This document shows, one piece after another, positions 42,374 to 52,922 of a stretch of DNA of 64,000 nt. Every line of letters starts with the position of its first letter. Positions within the stretch are counted from its first letter, which is position 1. The translations under genes were made by a program, and so were the position numbers. The notes below the pieces were generated by a model that was given only the letters and a program-made list of their open reading frames with translations, made no database searches and was not told the DNA's origin. Source of the DNA: Carposina sasakii (lineage: Eukaryota > Arthropoda > Insecta > Lepidoptera > Carposinidae); assembly GCA_014607495.2 (NCBI GenBank), contig CP053163.1, positions 4,692,716 through 4,756,715 of the forward strand. Direction: 5' to 3'.

Positions 42374-42926
42374 CAGGATGTTTTTTCGTTGCGGCCCTTG
42401 ACGAAGGGTACGCACTCTATATATCAAATAAAGTAAGTTTATGCAAAAAAAATGCTAGGCACGACTTGATCTAGCGAAATTTATAGTGCCTGTGTTTATG
42501 TTAGTTTTTTCATAGACTTAGATTAATTATTTACATACATACATATAATCACGCCTTTATCCCTTACGGGGTAGGCAGAGCACCAAGAGCCGATAGAACC
42601 ACATGGTGCCACTTCCGACCAATTTTGAGGGTATAGTTGAGATGTACAAGTTTGGTTAGTAGTGACAGGTGGTCAGCCCATCGCCTACAAAACGCAAAGA
42701 CCCTCTTGTCCCTCCACTGACTTATTAATTTTATTTCTCGTGAAAAAATCTTGCTACTCGCGACTATGTGCATTTATGCAGAAATACGCAGTCTATTTAC
42801 TCAACTTTGGACCCTAATATCTTAGGAACCAGACACTTCCTAGGAATGCTTCCATGGAAAAAAATGATCGTGATGATGAGGAGATTCTGTAGTTTTCAGG
42901 AACGTTGACGACCAAAAAATACCCTG
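42374..42926 (+). mobile_element. MITE with CAGGRTG ends, copy c, interrupted
   Basis: CAGGATGTTTTTTCGTTGCG to AAAAATACCCTG, followed by TA (the left TA is lost). The body matches 4495-4865. Interrupted by a SINE-like insert at about 42529-42723. Confidence 0.75.
42529..42723 (+). mobile_element. SINE-like insert inside a MITE
   Basis: ACATACATACATATAATCAC, CTTTATCCCTTACGGGGTAG, GCCGATAGAACCACATGGTG and GGTCAGCCCATCGCC. ATTAATT precedes (42522-42528) and follows (42724-42730) as a short duplication. The same site at 4660-4680 is uninterrupted. Confidence 0.72.
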
Positions 42927-43084
42927 TACCTATATATTAGACCACAAGCTGAAGTGACTATCGTAATGAAACTCTGTTGCATAGAGGTTTGTATCGTATT
43001 AAAAGATAAGATCTAAATCTGAAAGTTAAACATGTAAGTGGAGTCTCACTGCGGAATAAGCATGCATGCACTTTCTACGTATTT

Positions 43085-43260
43085 CATAACTAGCAACTTT
43101 ATCTGTGTGAACTTTAGAATTTCCGTGTGAATATCGGAAATAAAAGTCGCCTAAGTAAGGTACATATTATTATAATCAGCTACTCGTATCTGCCAGTGAA
43201 AGTTCAGTTAAAATCGGCCATTCCAGGGATTAGCTGGAACAGACAGACCGACAAATAGAC
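43085..43260 (+). mobile_element. SINE-like fragment
   Basis: TAGCAACTTTATCTGTGTGA, GTGTGAATATCGGAAATAAA, GTATCTGCCAGTGAAAGTTC and TCCAGGGATTAGCTGGAACA. Related to the short piece at 24050. Confidence 0.5.
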
Positions 43261-43559
43261 GAATATTTAAAAAAAAGATACATTTTAGTATATGTACCGT
43301 GTATACTTACATCAATATGCATTTATGAAAAAAACGGTATTTTTATATTACAAACAGACACTCTTATATAATTTATCTGTTTGCACACTCTGCTTCGAAT
43401 AGAGTTCTTTGATTGATTTGTTTGTAACGCATAGGTTTGACTTCATCGATTTTTATGACGTTCTTCATGAAGGCTTGTCGATTTAGGGTACGGTGAAAGA
43501 AAAATCATAAATTATATAACAAAAAAACTAAAAATATATTTCTGTTACACACATAGACA

Positions 43560-43775
43560 GTAGCCTAATTGCAGTCCACTACTGGACGTCGTGGACTAAC
43601 GGCACGCTACGCCACAAGGCTACTGCAATATGGGGGTTTTGTCCATGGTCACCACGCTGGGAAGTGAGCTTGGTGACTATGTTGTCAAATCGGGAGGAGC
43701 TGCTACTCCCCTCCTGGAAACACACAGGTCGATATGGGTGATGCTATTGTACTCTGTCGATACCACACGGCACGT
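43560..43775 (-). mobile_element. LINE-tailed short element, worn copy
   Basis: AGCCTAATTGCAGTCCACTA, GGCACGCTACGCCACAAGGC, GTCACCACGCTGGG, GACTATGTTGTC and CTGTCGATACCACACGGC on the plus strand, i.e. a minus-strand copy. Confidence 0.72.
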
Positions 43776-44171
43776 ATTCTTACCATTAAAAATATAGTGT
43801 ATTCAAACAGTGTATGTAATATACTCATAATCCTATAACGGACCCTTACGTCCAAAGTAATGTTGACCGTCCTCGTTCAAAGTTAATAATAATATCTATC
43901 AACTATCAGCCTACGCGGTTTGAGCACTATTTGGCTTTATTGTGTGTTTAGGACACAAGCCCATTGTTTTCGTTAAAAGCCAATCTTATTTTATGCGGAC
44001 ATCGAACGGGAAATTTAGATCAATCAGCTTCATAATATGGTACAGGGAAAAAAGAAGTGAAATGTCATGAAATAAAAAAATATATCATAAATGGTTTTGT
44101 GTCGTTTCGATTAAAATCTTTCAACACGACTCATTCATATAGATTTTCTTTGTCAATTCACAAGTTTAAGT
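43776..44171. other. Unassigned interval
   Basis: No gene or clear repeat. Confidence 0.3.
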
Positions 44172-44480
44172 TATATAATAAAAATGTAATGGATCGCTGT
44201 CTGTACATGGAAGAAATATGAGGAAAAATATTATATTATGACCTTTATCAACGCAATAGAACCCAAAACGATTATTTTTGGAATTTTTGTCTTTTGAAAT
44301 GATGGATTTTGGAATGATTTGTCGGTTTGTCTGTTTGTCTGTGCGTTTGTGCACGCTAATCTCAGAAACGGCTGAACCGATTTTGATGCAGTAAAATAAA
44401 AAATAAATAAAAATAAAATAATTTTGACATTTTGTTTTTTCTGTAGTCCACGCGGGCGGAGTCGCGGGCGTCCACTAGTG
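44172..44480 (-). mobile_element. SINE-like repeat, CTAGTGGACGCCCGCGAC family
   Basis: The minus-strand start CACTAGTGGACGCCCGCGAC is followed by GTGCACAAACGCACAGACA and an AATGGATCGC-type tail. Closest to 7628-7930, sharing CAACGCAATAGAACC, so these two form a subfamily. Confidence 0.75.
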
Positions 44481-44739
44481 TTTCAATAAAACTTATAATA
44501 ATTAAGCATCTTTCTTTATAGGTATTTTTGAGGGAGACCTTACCCACAGTAACGAAAATACCGGGAGAAGTTGATGATAATCCTATAGAAACCAAAACGA
44601 GATTTTCAACAAAACAGAGTAGGTAAAGTTGACACAAACACTTAGAACTATCAAGTCAAAGCGCATGTAAATCGCCTCATCCTAACAAGCTATAACTCTG
44701 AAGCATATACATAATGGAGCAGATACATAATGCGACTGC

Positions 44740-44890
44740 GCTGCGACGGGTTTTCCTCAGAAGATCAGTGACAAGTTTCTAGCTCATCGCCTGAAAGAAC
44801 GTAGATACCTGAGTTCCTTAGTAGACTTGACTGACTAGTAGACTTGCGATATGCACCGAAGCAGATGCAGCTGATGTATTCTATTACAGG
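44740..44890 (+). mobile_element. SINE fragment, 39310 family
   Basis: AGATCAGTGACAAGTTTCTA, CTCATCGCCTGAAAGAACG and GCAGCTGATGTATTCTA. 5' part missing. Confidence 0.55.
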
Positions 44891-46019
44891 GCACAAGTGT
44901 ATCTATGAACTAATTCTCAATAAACACTTGTTGTTATGCTACCTCTTCTATGTAACTACACAATGGCAGAAGCTCTAACTTACGTGTATGCTCACTGAAT
45001 TCTGATAGGATTAATTTTGAGTTAGTATGCCACTAGCCTGTTTAAATACTTGATTCGGTTATTATACTAGTACGATTCTAGCTACATTTCGGTGTAGGGT
45101 TATTGTGTTCACGGTTGTGTGCTATTCATAGTTAAATAAACAATAAATTTAAAGCCTACTTATGTCAAACTATAGCATTTTTGACGTATTTTGACTAATA
45201 GTAAGCTTGACTCTGATCGAACATCGAGGCTTAAATAAGATTTAGTTAGATTTAGATTATTTCGCTAACACGACATAAGGTAAAGTTGACCAAGACCCGT
45301 GTCCGTAAGGAAGACTTCGTATAGATATATACTTAAGCAATTATTTTAGTAATGATTTCCTTAGATATGATTTCACTATTAAGAGTTAAGAATCTTTTCA
45401 AAAATAGAACTTTCAAAAGTCGTCTAACGTCCAATTCATAGAATATAATATCAGCCAAATTCCATTGATATTGCGGTTACGTGATACAAATATAAGCAAT
45501 AAAAGCGAATTTTATAAATTTTTCGCAATTGCATTGCTTTAGCCTAGTTAGGTACAACGGGGGCCGGTTAAGCTGCTACAACGCAGTTTTAGTTCTCCTA
45601 AAATCATCATACATGAAGTATTTGAACTGACCAACCATGACAAAGGTTCTATTAAGCATGCGATTGCCAGAATTCAGTTTCCAGTCACGTAATCGACCCT
45701 TCATATGACCTACCAAAGGTCACATTAATATTAGATCGTGTACTTATATCATTAAACCTTATACGGCTGTAATAAGGATGATATTTCAATGTCAATTTTG
45801 GAGGTGAACTACATTTACTATTATGTTCTAGTTAGTAGCTGATGCTTGGTATGATTAATGGGATTTTTGGGATCTTCATATATGTTTCATTGTCTTTTTG
45901 TTATTTTTTAAAATATTTATTTGGTAGGTTCAACTATGCGAATCTTTATTTTTATTGTGTTACCTCTTACACAGATATGGGCCACACCTATTAATTTGAA
46001 ACTTATACATGTATTGTTT
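44891..46019. other. Mostly unassigned
   Basis: A partial copy of the right arm of the 33736 hairpin lies at about 45515-45570 (TTTTTCGCAATTGCATTGCT, TAGTTAGGTACAACGGGGGC). No gene seen. Confidence 0.35.
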
Positions 46020-46180
46020 CATCATCATATTCCAGCCCTTATCCTATTATAAATGAGATCGACGCAATATGATTTCTTTCGAAACTTATATGTATTGCTA
46101 AATATTTGGCGTTTGATTGAAAGTCGGCTGCCTGCTTGACGCCCTTCTCGGATACAGCTAAGTAAAAATTTAATATTGTT
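46020..46180 (-). mobile_element. SINE-like fragment with TGATGA tail
   Basis: CATCATCATATTCCAGCCCT, ATCCTATTATAAATGAG and ATTTCTTTCGAAACTTATAT, then TGCCTGCTTGACGCCCTTCT. Same family as 4871 and 11195. Confidence 0.6.
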
Positions 46181-46469
46181 TATTGTATATGACGGATCTA
46201 GGGTGGCAGATTCCGAGATCAGGTCGGTAGGCTCCTGGTTCTCCATGATGTTGGGCGTAGTTGGGTTCCCCGAGCAACGTGGATAAAATAATGAACACTA
46301 GAATTAGTTACTGTCGTGTACAAGAAACAGACAAGTCCCTTGGTACTAGTGCACTGATCATGAGATAACTCTAGACTGCCTCTCGCTGCCTGTAACTCAG
46401 CTTTTATAATACCAAAGGCGATGTCCAGTCCCAGCTAGGTGGTCTGCGTTTCCGGTGCACGATACTTTA

Positions 46470-46660
46470 TTTCAAATTAACTTCTTTTAAAGTAACTACA
46501 AACTGTAAACCGGATGGGGCTTTACATTATAAAATTAAATCAACTTCCTTTAGATTAGTTACAAATGCAAACACTAGATGGCGTGTTTCATATCAAATCA
46601 ACTTCCTTTAAATTAAATACAAAATTATAAACTAGATGGCGTTAGAGGTCTTTAAATCAT
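46470..46660. repeat. Short tandem repeat, about 60-bp period, three units
   Basis: AAATTAACTTCTTTTAAAGT, AAATCAACTTCCTTTAGATT and AAATCAACTTCCTTTAAATT each precede a TACAAA run and an ACTAGATGGCG-like core (46573, 46631). Confidence 0.7.
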
Positions 46661-46734
46661 AGTGATTTCGTCATGACTGCAGGTGGCGCCTTCATTATTT
46701 CCGACATATAAAAATATTTTATATAATTTTTTTT

Positions 46735-47600
46735 AAACGAATATCCCACTTCCGCCCTTATGAGCCAAAACTCGAGCTTACTAAAGTAAAATTTTGCTAA
46801 AATATATGTTACGTTATGCCATGTACGAAGTTTAGAAGGCAGATGCTAATATTTAAATCGGCCACGTGACGAAAGGGCACAGAGAGAAATGACTAGGCTT
46901 CGAAATTTGACGTCTGACAATATAAGCAACATATAATTACACTCCTTCTTCCTGCCCTGTTCCCAATCATTTTACCTCTTCCTCTTACCACCACCATCTT
47001 ACTTCGGACACGGCTTAACGGAACATATAATTACACGACTTAATTTATTATCTTTATTATCTTACTATCTCCATCTTCATAAGCCTATTGCAGTCCACTA
47101 CTGTACCTAGGCCTCCCCCTGCCATAGGGGGATTTTGTTACTAAAAAGTTCCACTATCTGTTTTTCGGCGGCTCCATCATCAGACCCTCGTTTTCTTCAT
47201 ATTATGTGTAGCTGACCAAAATTCTCTAAAAATCTGAAAACCGACTACTCGTGCCTATAATATTTGAGAAGATCCCTAGATTCCTTAAAGATTCCATCAT
47301 CAGATGTTATGTTTTATATGTAGGTGATCAAAACACCCAGTAAAAGTATAAAAACATACTACCTGTGCCTACAATATTTGAGGAATGCCCTCGATTTCTC
47401 CAAGATCCCATCATCAGATCCTGATATGGTGAATATGAAACCAACTTGGAAGCATGCCATGACCAACTATAAAAAAAAAATGAAATCGGTTCATAAATGA
47501 CGGAGTTCTGAGGTAACACACATAAAAAATAATAAAAATAAAAATAACAAAAAAACATACAGACGAATTGATAACCTCTCCTTTTTGAAGTCGGTTAAAA
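46735..47600 (-). mobile_element. 850-bp AACCGACTTC element, copy A
   Basis: Inverted relative to 57787-58622 and similar along its length: the ends, the LINE-tail piece (CCTATTGCAGTCCACTACTG), two 115-bp internal repeats and GGTTATCAATTCGTCTG near the end. Terminal GAAGTCGGTT is clear at 47587-47596 and worn at the other end. Confidence 0.85.
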
Positions 47601-48450
47601 ATGTTATTTACCTAGTAAGAATACGTTATAATTTAATTGTGTAATCGATGCCGTTCTACATATATACGCCTACATAATATTCACTCTCGATATGAATTAA
47701 CGTGAAATTCAATTCTTAAGTTACAACATTGTAGAAACTGTCAAACTCGTAGGTAAATGATGCAGACATATTGTAGTGGTAAAAACAAAACAAAATAGTT
47801 TTGTATTGTACCAACATAAAATTTATTGGGAAACTTTTGTCGGCATATAAAGTGCACTAACTGTAATAAATCTTAAAATAGGTAGACAGAAAGATATTCT
47901 TAACAGTCTCATATTTTAATAGTAACTTAGGTCTCGTGTCAGTACTGTAGATTTTACACGATTTTTAAACCACAGTAGGCCATCTATCTCGGGGTTTAAA
48001 CTAACAATGATTATTATATTTGGTATCCATACTCAAGAGCTTCACGTTTATAATGTCAGTTGGAATGAACGCACAAATGAATAACAAAAAATCATCCCAA
48101 CCGTAATGATTACAAAATCCCACGGATAATTGTGTGGGAGTTGGGCGAAATTTATTTTTGACAAAACGCCACATTTGTATGTGCCAAATTGACGCACCGC
48201 TTCAGAGGTATGGGACCAAAGATACACAACTTGAGAAATCGTCTCGATATATTACACGGGTCTGTGAGAGACGCGGAGATTTTTAACGAAATAAAACACA
48301 AACACAACTGAAAAGATTTTTATCTTGGGATCCTTTATGAGGATTCGTTGAAAGAGCATGAAATAGTGGATGTCGTTACAGGTCTATCCAATGTCCGGTA
48401 TAAGAGGATTGTGTGAATGTCAAAATTGCATGGTCGGGGAGGCTTGTGAT
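47601..48450. other. Unassigned interval
   Basis: No gene or clear repeat. Confidence 0.3.
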
Positions 48451-49034
48451 CAGAGGCGGCTAGAAATATTTTTTGATGGGGGTTCACATTTCTTTAAATA
48501 TTGTTCAGATTTAAATACCCGTATATAAGATTTAGTTTTCTAATTACTTACATTTTTGATAAAAAGAAATTCCAGGACGTGTTGGCCCTAAAAACTAAAA
48601 AGCTAAAAACTCCGACACGTTTGTTTGTAAACATAAAACGGTAAATAGGCAACATCGCACACGCAGGTTATCCCCCCGCGCGCACGGATTGGTAATGCCG
48701 CGCGTGTGCAGAGCTCCAGGTTAGGCAAATTTTTCATACGACATCTTCAGTTTCACGCGTTGGCCTTTGTCGATATGTCTCTTTCGCACTCATTGAATAC
48801 AGTACTAAGAATCGTACTAAATTTCGTTTCATTGGAGCGCCATCGCTAGCGCTCCACTCGATACAAGTTATAACTTACTTTACGCGGTCACGTAGGCATA
48901 GGTAGAAATTCTATACTTAAGACTATTGTATAGGCATAGTAGAATAGAAAGGATATTAGAAATATTGACTGTCCATGTAATCTTCGTGGGTGGGAGTACA
49001 CTGCACCAGCGCTCTTTAGGAATAGCCGCCTCTA
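48451..49034. mobile_element. hAT-type non-autonomous element, 584 bp
   Basis: CAGAGGCGGCTAGAAATA at the left, AATAGCCGCCTCT at the right. The flanking octamers CTTGTGAT and ATTGTAAT agree at six of eight positions, fitting an old hAT duplication. The GC-rich middle (48650-48720) has no open frame of note. Confidence 0.7.
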
Positions 49035-49841
49035 ATTGTAATAGATTTTACTTTTAATTTTTGACGTTTGGAGATTAACGGGGCGGTATTGCAATACAAT
49101 ACATTATAAAGTCCTACATCGTCCCATTGAAAATTGGTCTAAAACTGTTTTTACTGTAGTTAAAAGGTTACGAGATACGAGTATTACATCAGAATAAAAT
49201 AATAAAAATTTGAAATGTATTTTAAAAATGGCGACATCGGCCTATAGCATCACGTAAAATAAAAATCTCCAATATCTGGGCCAACCACTCAGCAAATGCG
49301 TTCTCATTCATTGATGTAGCTTGGGGCCAATTTTCCAATTTCTAGACCAAGTTTCAATGGGAAGATGTAAGAAATTATTTCTAGCTTAAGAAATTCACAA
49401 TAGACGTTGAAACGTTCCGATTCAATGGTAATTGGCTTTGGTGTAGTGTAATTTGAGCTTTTATACTCGAAGGCGAGGTATCTAGTTTCTGAAGTGGCCT
49501 GTGTAATAGTTATGTTAGCAGATGCCTATAGACGTAGGTAAAATTGATAGGCAATATTGAGCTTGTTCTCGAATATCGAAAAGTTATAATATTTGAGTTG
49601 TGTCTCGTTGTCCTTTAGAGAAATAAGACCTGCTAAAATAATTATAATTATTTCACTACAGCATCAAAGACCGTATTAATTTATAATGCTGCATAAAATT
49701 TTTATTCTGTTACTGACTCTATTGTTAATTTTCTTTTTTCAGAAATGTATTTTGGTGTTTTGGTCAAAGTGTAAAGTCGTGTCGTTTTCATGAAGGTATA
49801 TTACGATATATTACGATATACGGTATATTACGATATATGTG
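49035..49841. other. Unassigned interval
   Basis: No gene. The last part holds TATTACGATATA repeated three times (49797-49840). Confidence 0.3.
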
Positions 49842-50078
49842 TTTCCGAAATTAGTGATTTGCTTTAGACACGAAACTAGCTAGGTACAAAAACAACTCAC
49901 TATAGGGCCAATTCCGAAATAGTGAAAAAAAATCAGCTGTTCCATACATTCCAGTGCAGTAATTGTTCAAGATTGTATGGAACCGGTGTTTTTCCACTAC
50001 GAGTTGGCCTCATAGTGAAAGTTGTTTCTTTTTACCTACCTAGTTTCGTGTCAAAAGATAATCACTAATTTCGAAAAG
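49842..50078. mobile_element. Imperfect fold-back element
   Basis: CCGAAATTAGTGATT and ACACGAAACTAGCTAGGTA on the left face ACCTAGTTTCGTGT and AATCACTAATTTCG on the right. Pairing continues through CACTATAGGGCCAA and TTGGCCTCATAGTG. About 237 bp in all. Confidence 0.72.
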
Positions 50079-50139
50079 ACCTTATATACTAGGTACTTAC
50101 GAAGTTATTTAAAAAAAATCTTGTTACTAGACAATAAGT

Positions 50140-50477
50140 GCCGCGTGGTGCCGGCAGAGTAGAGTTTGTACCTGCCCGTGGGTATTGTACGAGGCGATTA
50201 AGGGTTTCGGGAGGTGGGCAGCAGTGCCTCCCGTGTAGACAACATAGTCCGAAAAGCACACTGCGGTCACCAACCCGCCTGCCCAGCATGGTGACTATGG
50301 GCAAAAACCCCCCAATGATGGCAACTTAAAAAAGGCCCCCAGTTCCCGGCCGCCATACTACCCCAGACTACGGCAGCTGGTAGTGACTGGATGGAAAAAA
50401 CGGGAGATCGAGCCATGTGGCGTACACTGGGGGAGGTCTACGTCCAGCAGTGGACTGCAATAGGCTGACGATGATGA
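50140..50477 (+). mobile_element. LINE-tailed short element with LINE-coding segment
   Basis: Flanked by GACAATAAGT at 50130-50139 and 50478-50487. Head GCCGCGTGGTGCCGGCAGAG as at 35580. Before the tail it also carries a segment (about 50345-50430) with GTGACTGGATGGAAAAAACG and GATCGAGCCATGTGGCG. In the LINE at 11500 the corresponding sequence encodes SDWMAKTGDRAMWR. Confidence 0.9.
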
Positions 50478-50487
50478 GACAATAAGT

Positions 50488-50958
50488 ACAAATCATACCA
50501 AATTCGCTATGATTTAATTTTATAACTTGTAATTAAGCAATTTAATACAGTAAATGTCTTAAGAAATATTGGCTTTTAAAGCTTAACTTACATTAATTTG
50601 TTGAATGAGAATTCAGAACAAACGTAATTAAATATTTTAAGGTATTATGAACTCGTTTAATAAATTTAACTTAATCTACTTAAATTAAAATAAAATAATA
50701 AATTTTATTTGTATTATTAAGGTAATCAAATTTATACGGTATTTGGAAGCCATACCTAGTTATAATATAGATATAAAATAGTGGAGTGGGTAAGTAATTA
50801 ATTTCGAAATCTTACAAAGTAAAATTAATTTGCCACAGAGTTCATTTAGCGAAATTTGAGATCGTTTGATGTGTCTTAATAACTATTAGTGACATTGATA
50901 TACAATAAGTTTTTATAACTAAAATTCATAAATACGAAAAACCATCGTATTACATACA
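50488..50958. other. Unassigned interval
   Basis: Very AT-rich. No gene or clear repeat. Confidence 0.3.
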
Positions 50959-50960
50959 TA

Positions 50961-51699
50961 CAGGGTGTTTGTGACAGCCTGGCAAATATTGATAACATGA
51001 CTTAAGACCATGATTCTGTGGCGAAAAGCACTGAAAATTTTCGCAGGAAAATTCCAAAATTTTCGAACATTTTTTTCATATTTCCAGGAAAAAGATAGTC
51101 TAGTTCGTTTAATTAGGCCTTAGATAATTACTAAAAATAGAATTTTAACCAAAAGATGAAAAAAAAAATTTCAAACAACTGATCAACCCTAATGAAGATT
51201 CACAAGTGATCCAAAAAAACAGCAATGTGTCACAATAACCTATAAGCCCATTTAATTAGTCATAGAATCGCCCGATACAATTGGCGCGGAGAGCAAAGAT
51301 TACTAATAATCAAATCAAAAATACAATTCCTGTGAGTAATAACCAGTGGTCGGAGTAGGTATATTGAATTAAGGTCATTGACATTAAACGTATATGTTAA
51401 TATGGATACGCCTCCGAGTTTCCGGATTATTATGATAAAAATAAAATAAAATACCGAAACTTTGAAATTATTACATGAAACTAGTTAAAAATGTATCAAT
51501 ACTTTCAACGCTATGCTGCTAGTTTTTGGAAACTCCGGTACATTCCGGAAAAAATGCATGTCCATGTTATGATATCATGACGCAAGTATGTAAAATCAAT
51601 ATACCTACTCCGACCACTGGTAATAACACTGTCGTATAACTCAACACAATGGTACTTGTTCAGCATTTCAGTATTTGCCTGGCTGTCACCCACACCCTG
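50961..51699. mobile_element. TA-flanked MITE with CAGGGTGTTTGTGACAGCC ends
   Basis: CAGGGTGTTTGTGACAGCCT at the left is answered at the right by an inverse starting CAGGGTGTGGGTGACAGCCA. Both are about 31 bp with few mismatches, and TA lies outside each end. About 460 bp once the nested hAT insert is removed. An internal part recurs at 3928-4065. Confidence 0.85.
51344..51619. mobile_element. hAT-type MITE nested in a MITE, perfect 8-bp duplication
   Basis: 276 bp. GTAATAAC lies at 51336-51343 and again at 51620-51627. Inverted ends of 24 bp are exact and begin CAGTGGTCGGAGTAGGTATA. No transposase frame. Confidence 0.95.
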
Positions 51700-51714
51700 T
51701 ATACAACACACGGC

Positions 51715-51910
51715 TGTGTTTCCAAATTAGGGTAGCCAGAACTGCAAGATGATAAAAGAAATCCCACAGCCACTTTTAGTATAGCGGAGACAGATTTAAA
51801 TTATCAGTGTCAAGTTATAATTGCTTGCGAGAATTTTCGAATACTTTAGTCGACTCAACTCGAGTCATACGGCATGCTGAGAAAGAGATGCAGCTAATGT
51901 ATTCTAGTGA
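51715..51910 (+). mobile_element. SINE, GGGTAGCCAGAACTGC family
   Basis: TTAGGGTAGCCAGAACTGCA, CCCACAGCCACTTTTAGTAT, TTAGTCGACTCAACTCGAGT and TGCAGCTAATGTATTCTAGT. Confidence 0.7.
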
Positions 51911-52302
51911 TGCCCGGCATCAGCGCAGGAAGCCATCGCATTACGAAAAAGAATTTTACTTGGACGCACGCTAAAATAAATTTGAATATAAATGTGCCAA
52001 TCGATCAATTCCGTCGTTTTCCCCACAAGATTGCCCCTTGATAAAGGGAACTCACGTTTACTAAGATCGAATACCATTACGTGCAAATTCAGGGAAATGC
52101 ATACAGTCCGACAAATTTAAATTTGAACAGAATATTGAATGTTACTATCGCAGTGTAACGTTGATCAGTGGTGAAAGCTAACGTTTATATTATTCGATAT
52201 TGATAATTAATTTTACTAGACAATTGTTACAATGAAATTCAATATTATAATTTCTTTAAGAGATAAGCTTGCCTTTGTACATTTTCTATGTAATTACCTA
52301 GG
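51911..52302. other. Unassigned interval
   Basis: No gene or clear repeat before the second Tigger element. Confidence 0.3.
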
Positions 52303-52304
52303 TA

Positions 52305-52328
52305 GGGTAAAGGGAGGTATGTTGGTGA
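52305..52328 (+). repeat. Left terminal inverted repeat of Tigger copy 2
   Basis: Exact inverse of 54868-54891; preceded by TA. Confidence 0.95.
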
Positions 52329-52658
52329 TATAAGTAATTTGGTGACATTTTTTATACTGGCTACCACACAGTTCCCTATGCGATCAGATTCATGAGACAG
52401 CGCTAGGTCATTGTTACGAGTGTGAGGAAGATAAATATACATTACGCGCTCCGCTCTAACGTTCCTATGTTTACTAAACAAACTTTTTTGACAAGTTGGG
52501 ACCTGCAGCGCCATTGTTCAATGAATGTCGGCTGCGCTTTCGTATTTTGGATAAAATTAATTTATTTAATTAGTATTTCAAAGTAATTCTTATTCAAATT
52601 GTTCAATATACCATATATTACTGAATTAAAGCTATAGTGAAGTCGTGTCTGTGTCAAA

Positions 52659-52914
52659 GTAAGTATTTTTTCCTTATATTGTAACCGTTGTTTCTTAGTG
52701 TTTTCGTCAAAATGTTGGGTATGTTTTTGAATGGTTAACTTTAGATCTATTTTGCGCTTGAATTGAAAATTAATTGGAATAGTCAAGTACACACATCGAA
52801 AGGTTTCATTTTCAAGTTTAAGTAAAATGGGTTTTCATTTGAATTTAAAGTAATTTTTTTTTATCGCCAAATTACCTATACATTTTTTTTATCACCAAAT
52901 TACCTGTTTCTTAG
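52659..52914 (+). other. Candidate 5' UTR intron of Tigger copy 2
   Basis: AAAGTAAGTATT gives a strong donor at 52659, and CCTGTTTCTTAG gives an acceptor ending at 52914, eight bases before the ATG at 52923. Two subterminal repeat words lie just before the acceptor. Confidence 0.55.
52865..52906 (+). repeat. Left subterminal repeats of Tigger copy 2
   Basis: ATCGCCAAATTACCT and ATCACCAAATTACCT lie 27 bases apart. An inverse AAGTAATTTGGTGA is at about 52331, next to the left end. Confidence 0.75.
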
Positions 52915-52922
52915 GTTTGGCA

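Noticed and set aside
52917..52922. Upstream start for the second transposase
   Set aside because: The codon is TTG; the ATG at 52923 directly follows the probable splice acceptor.
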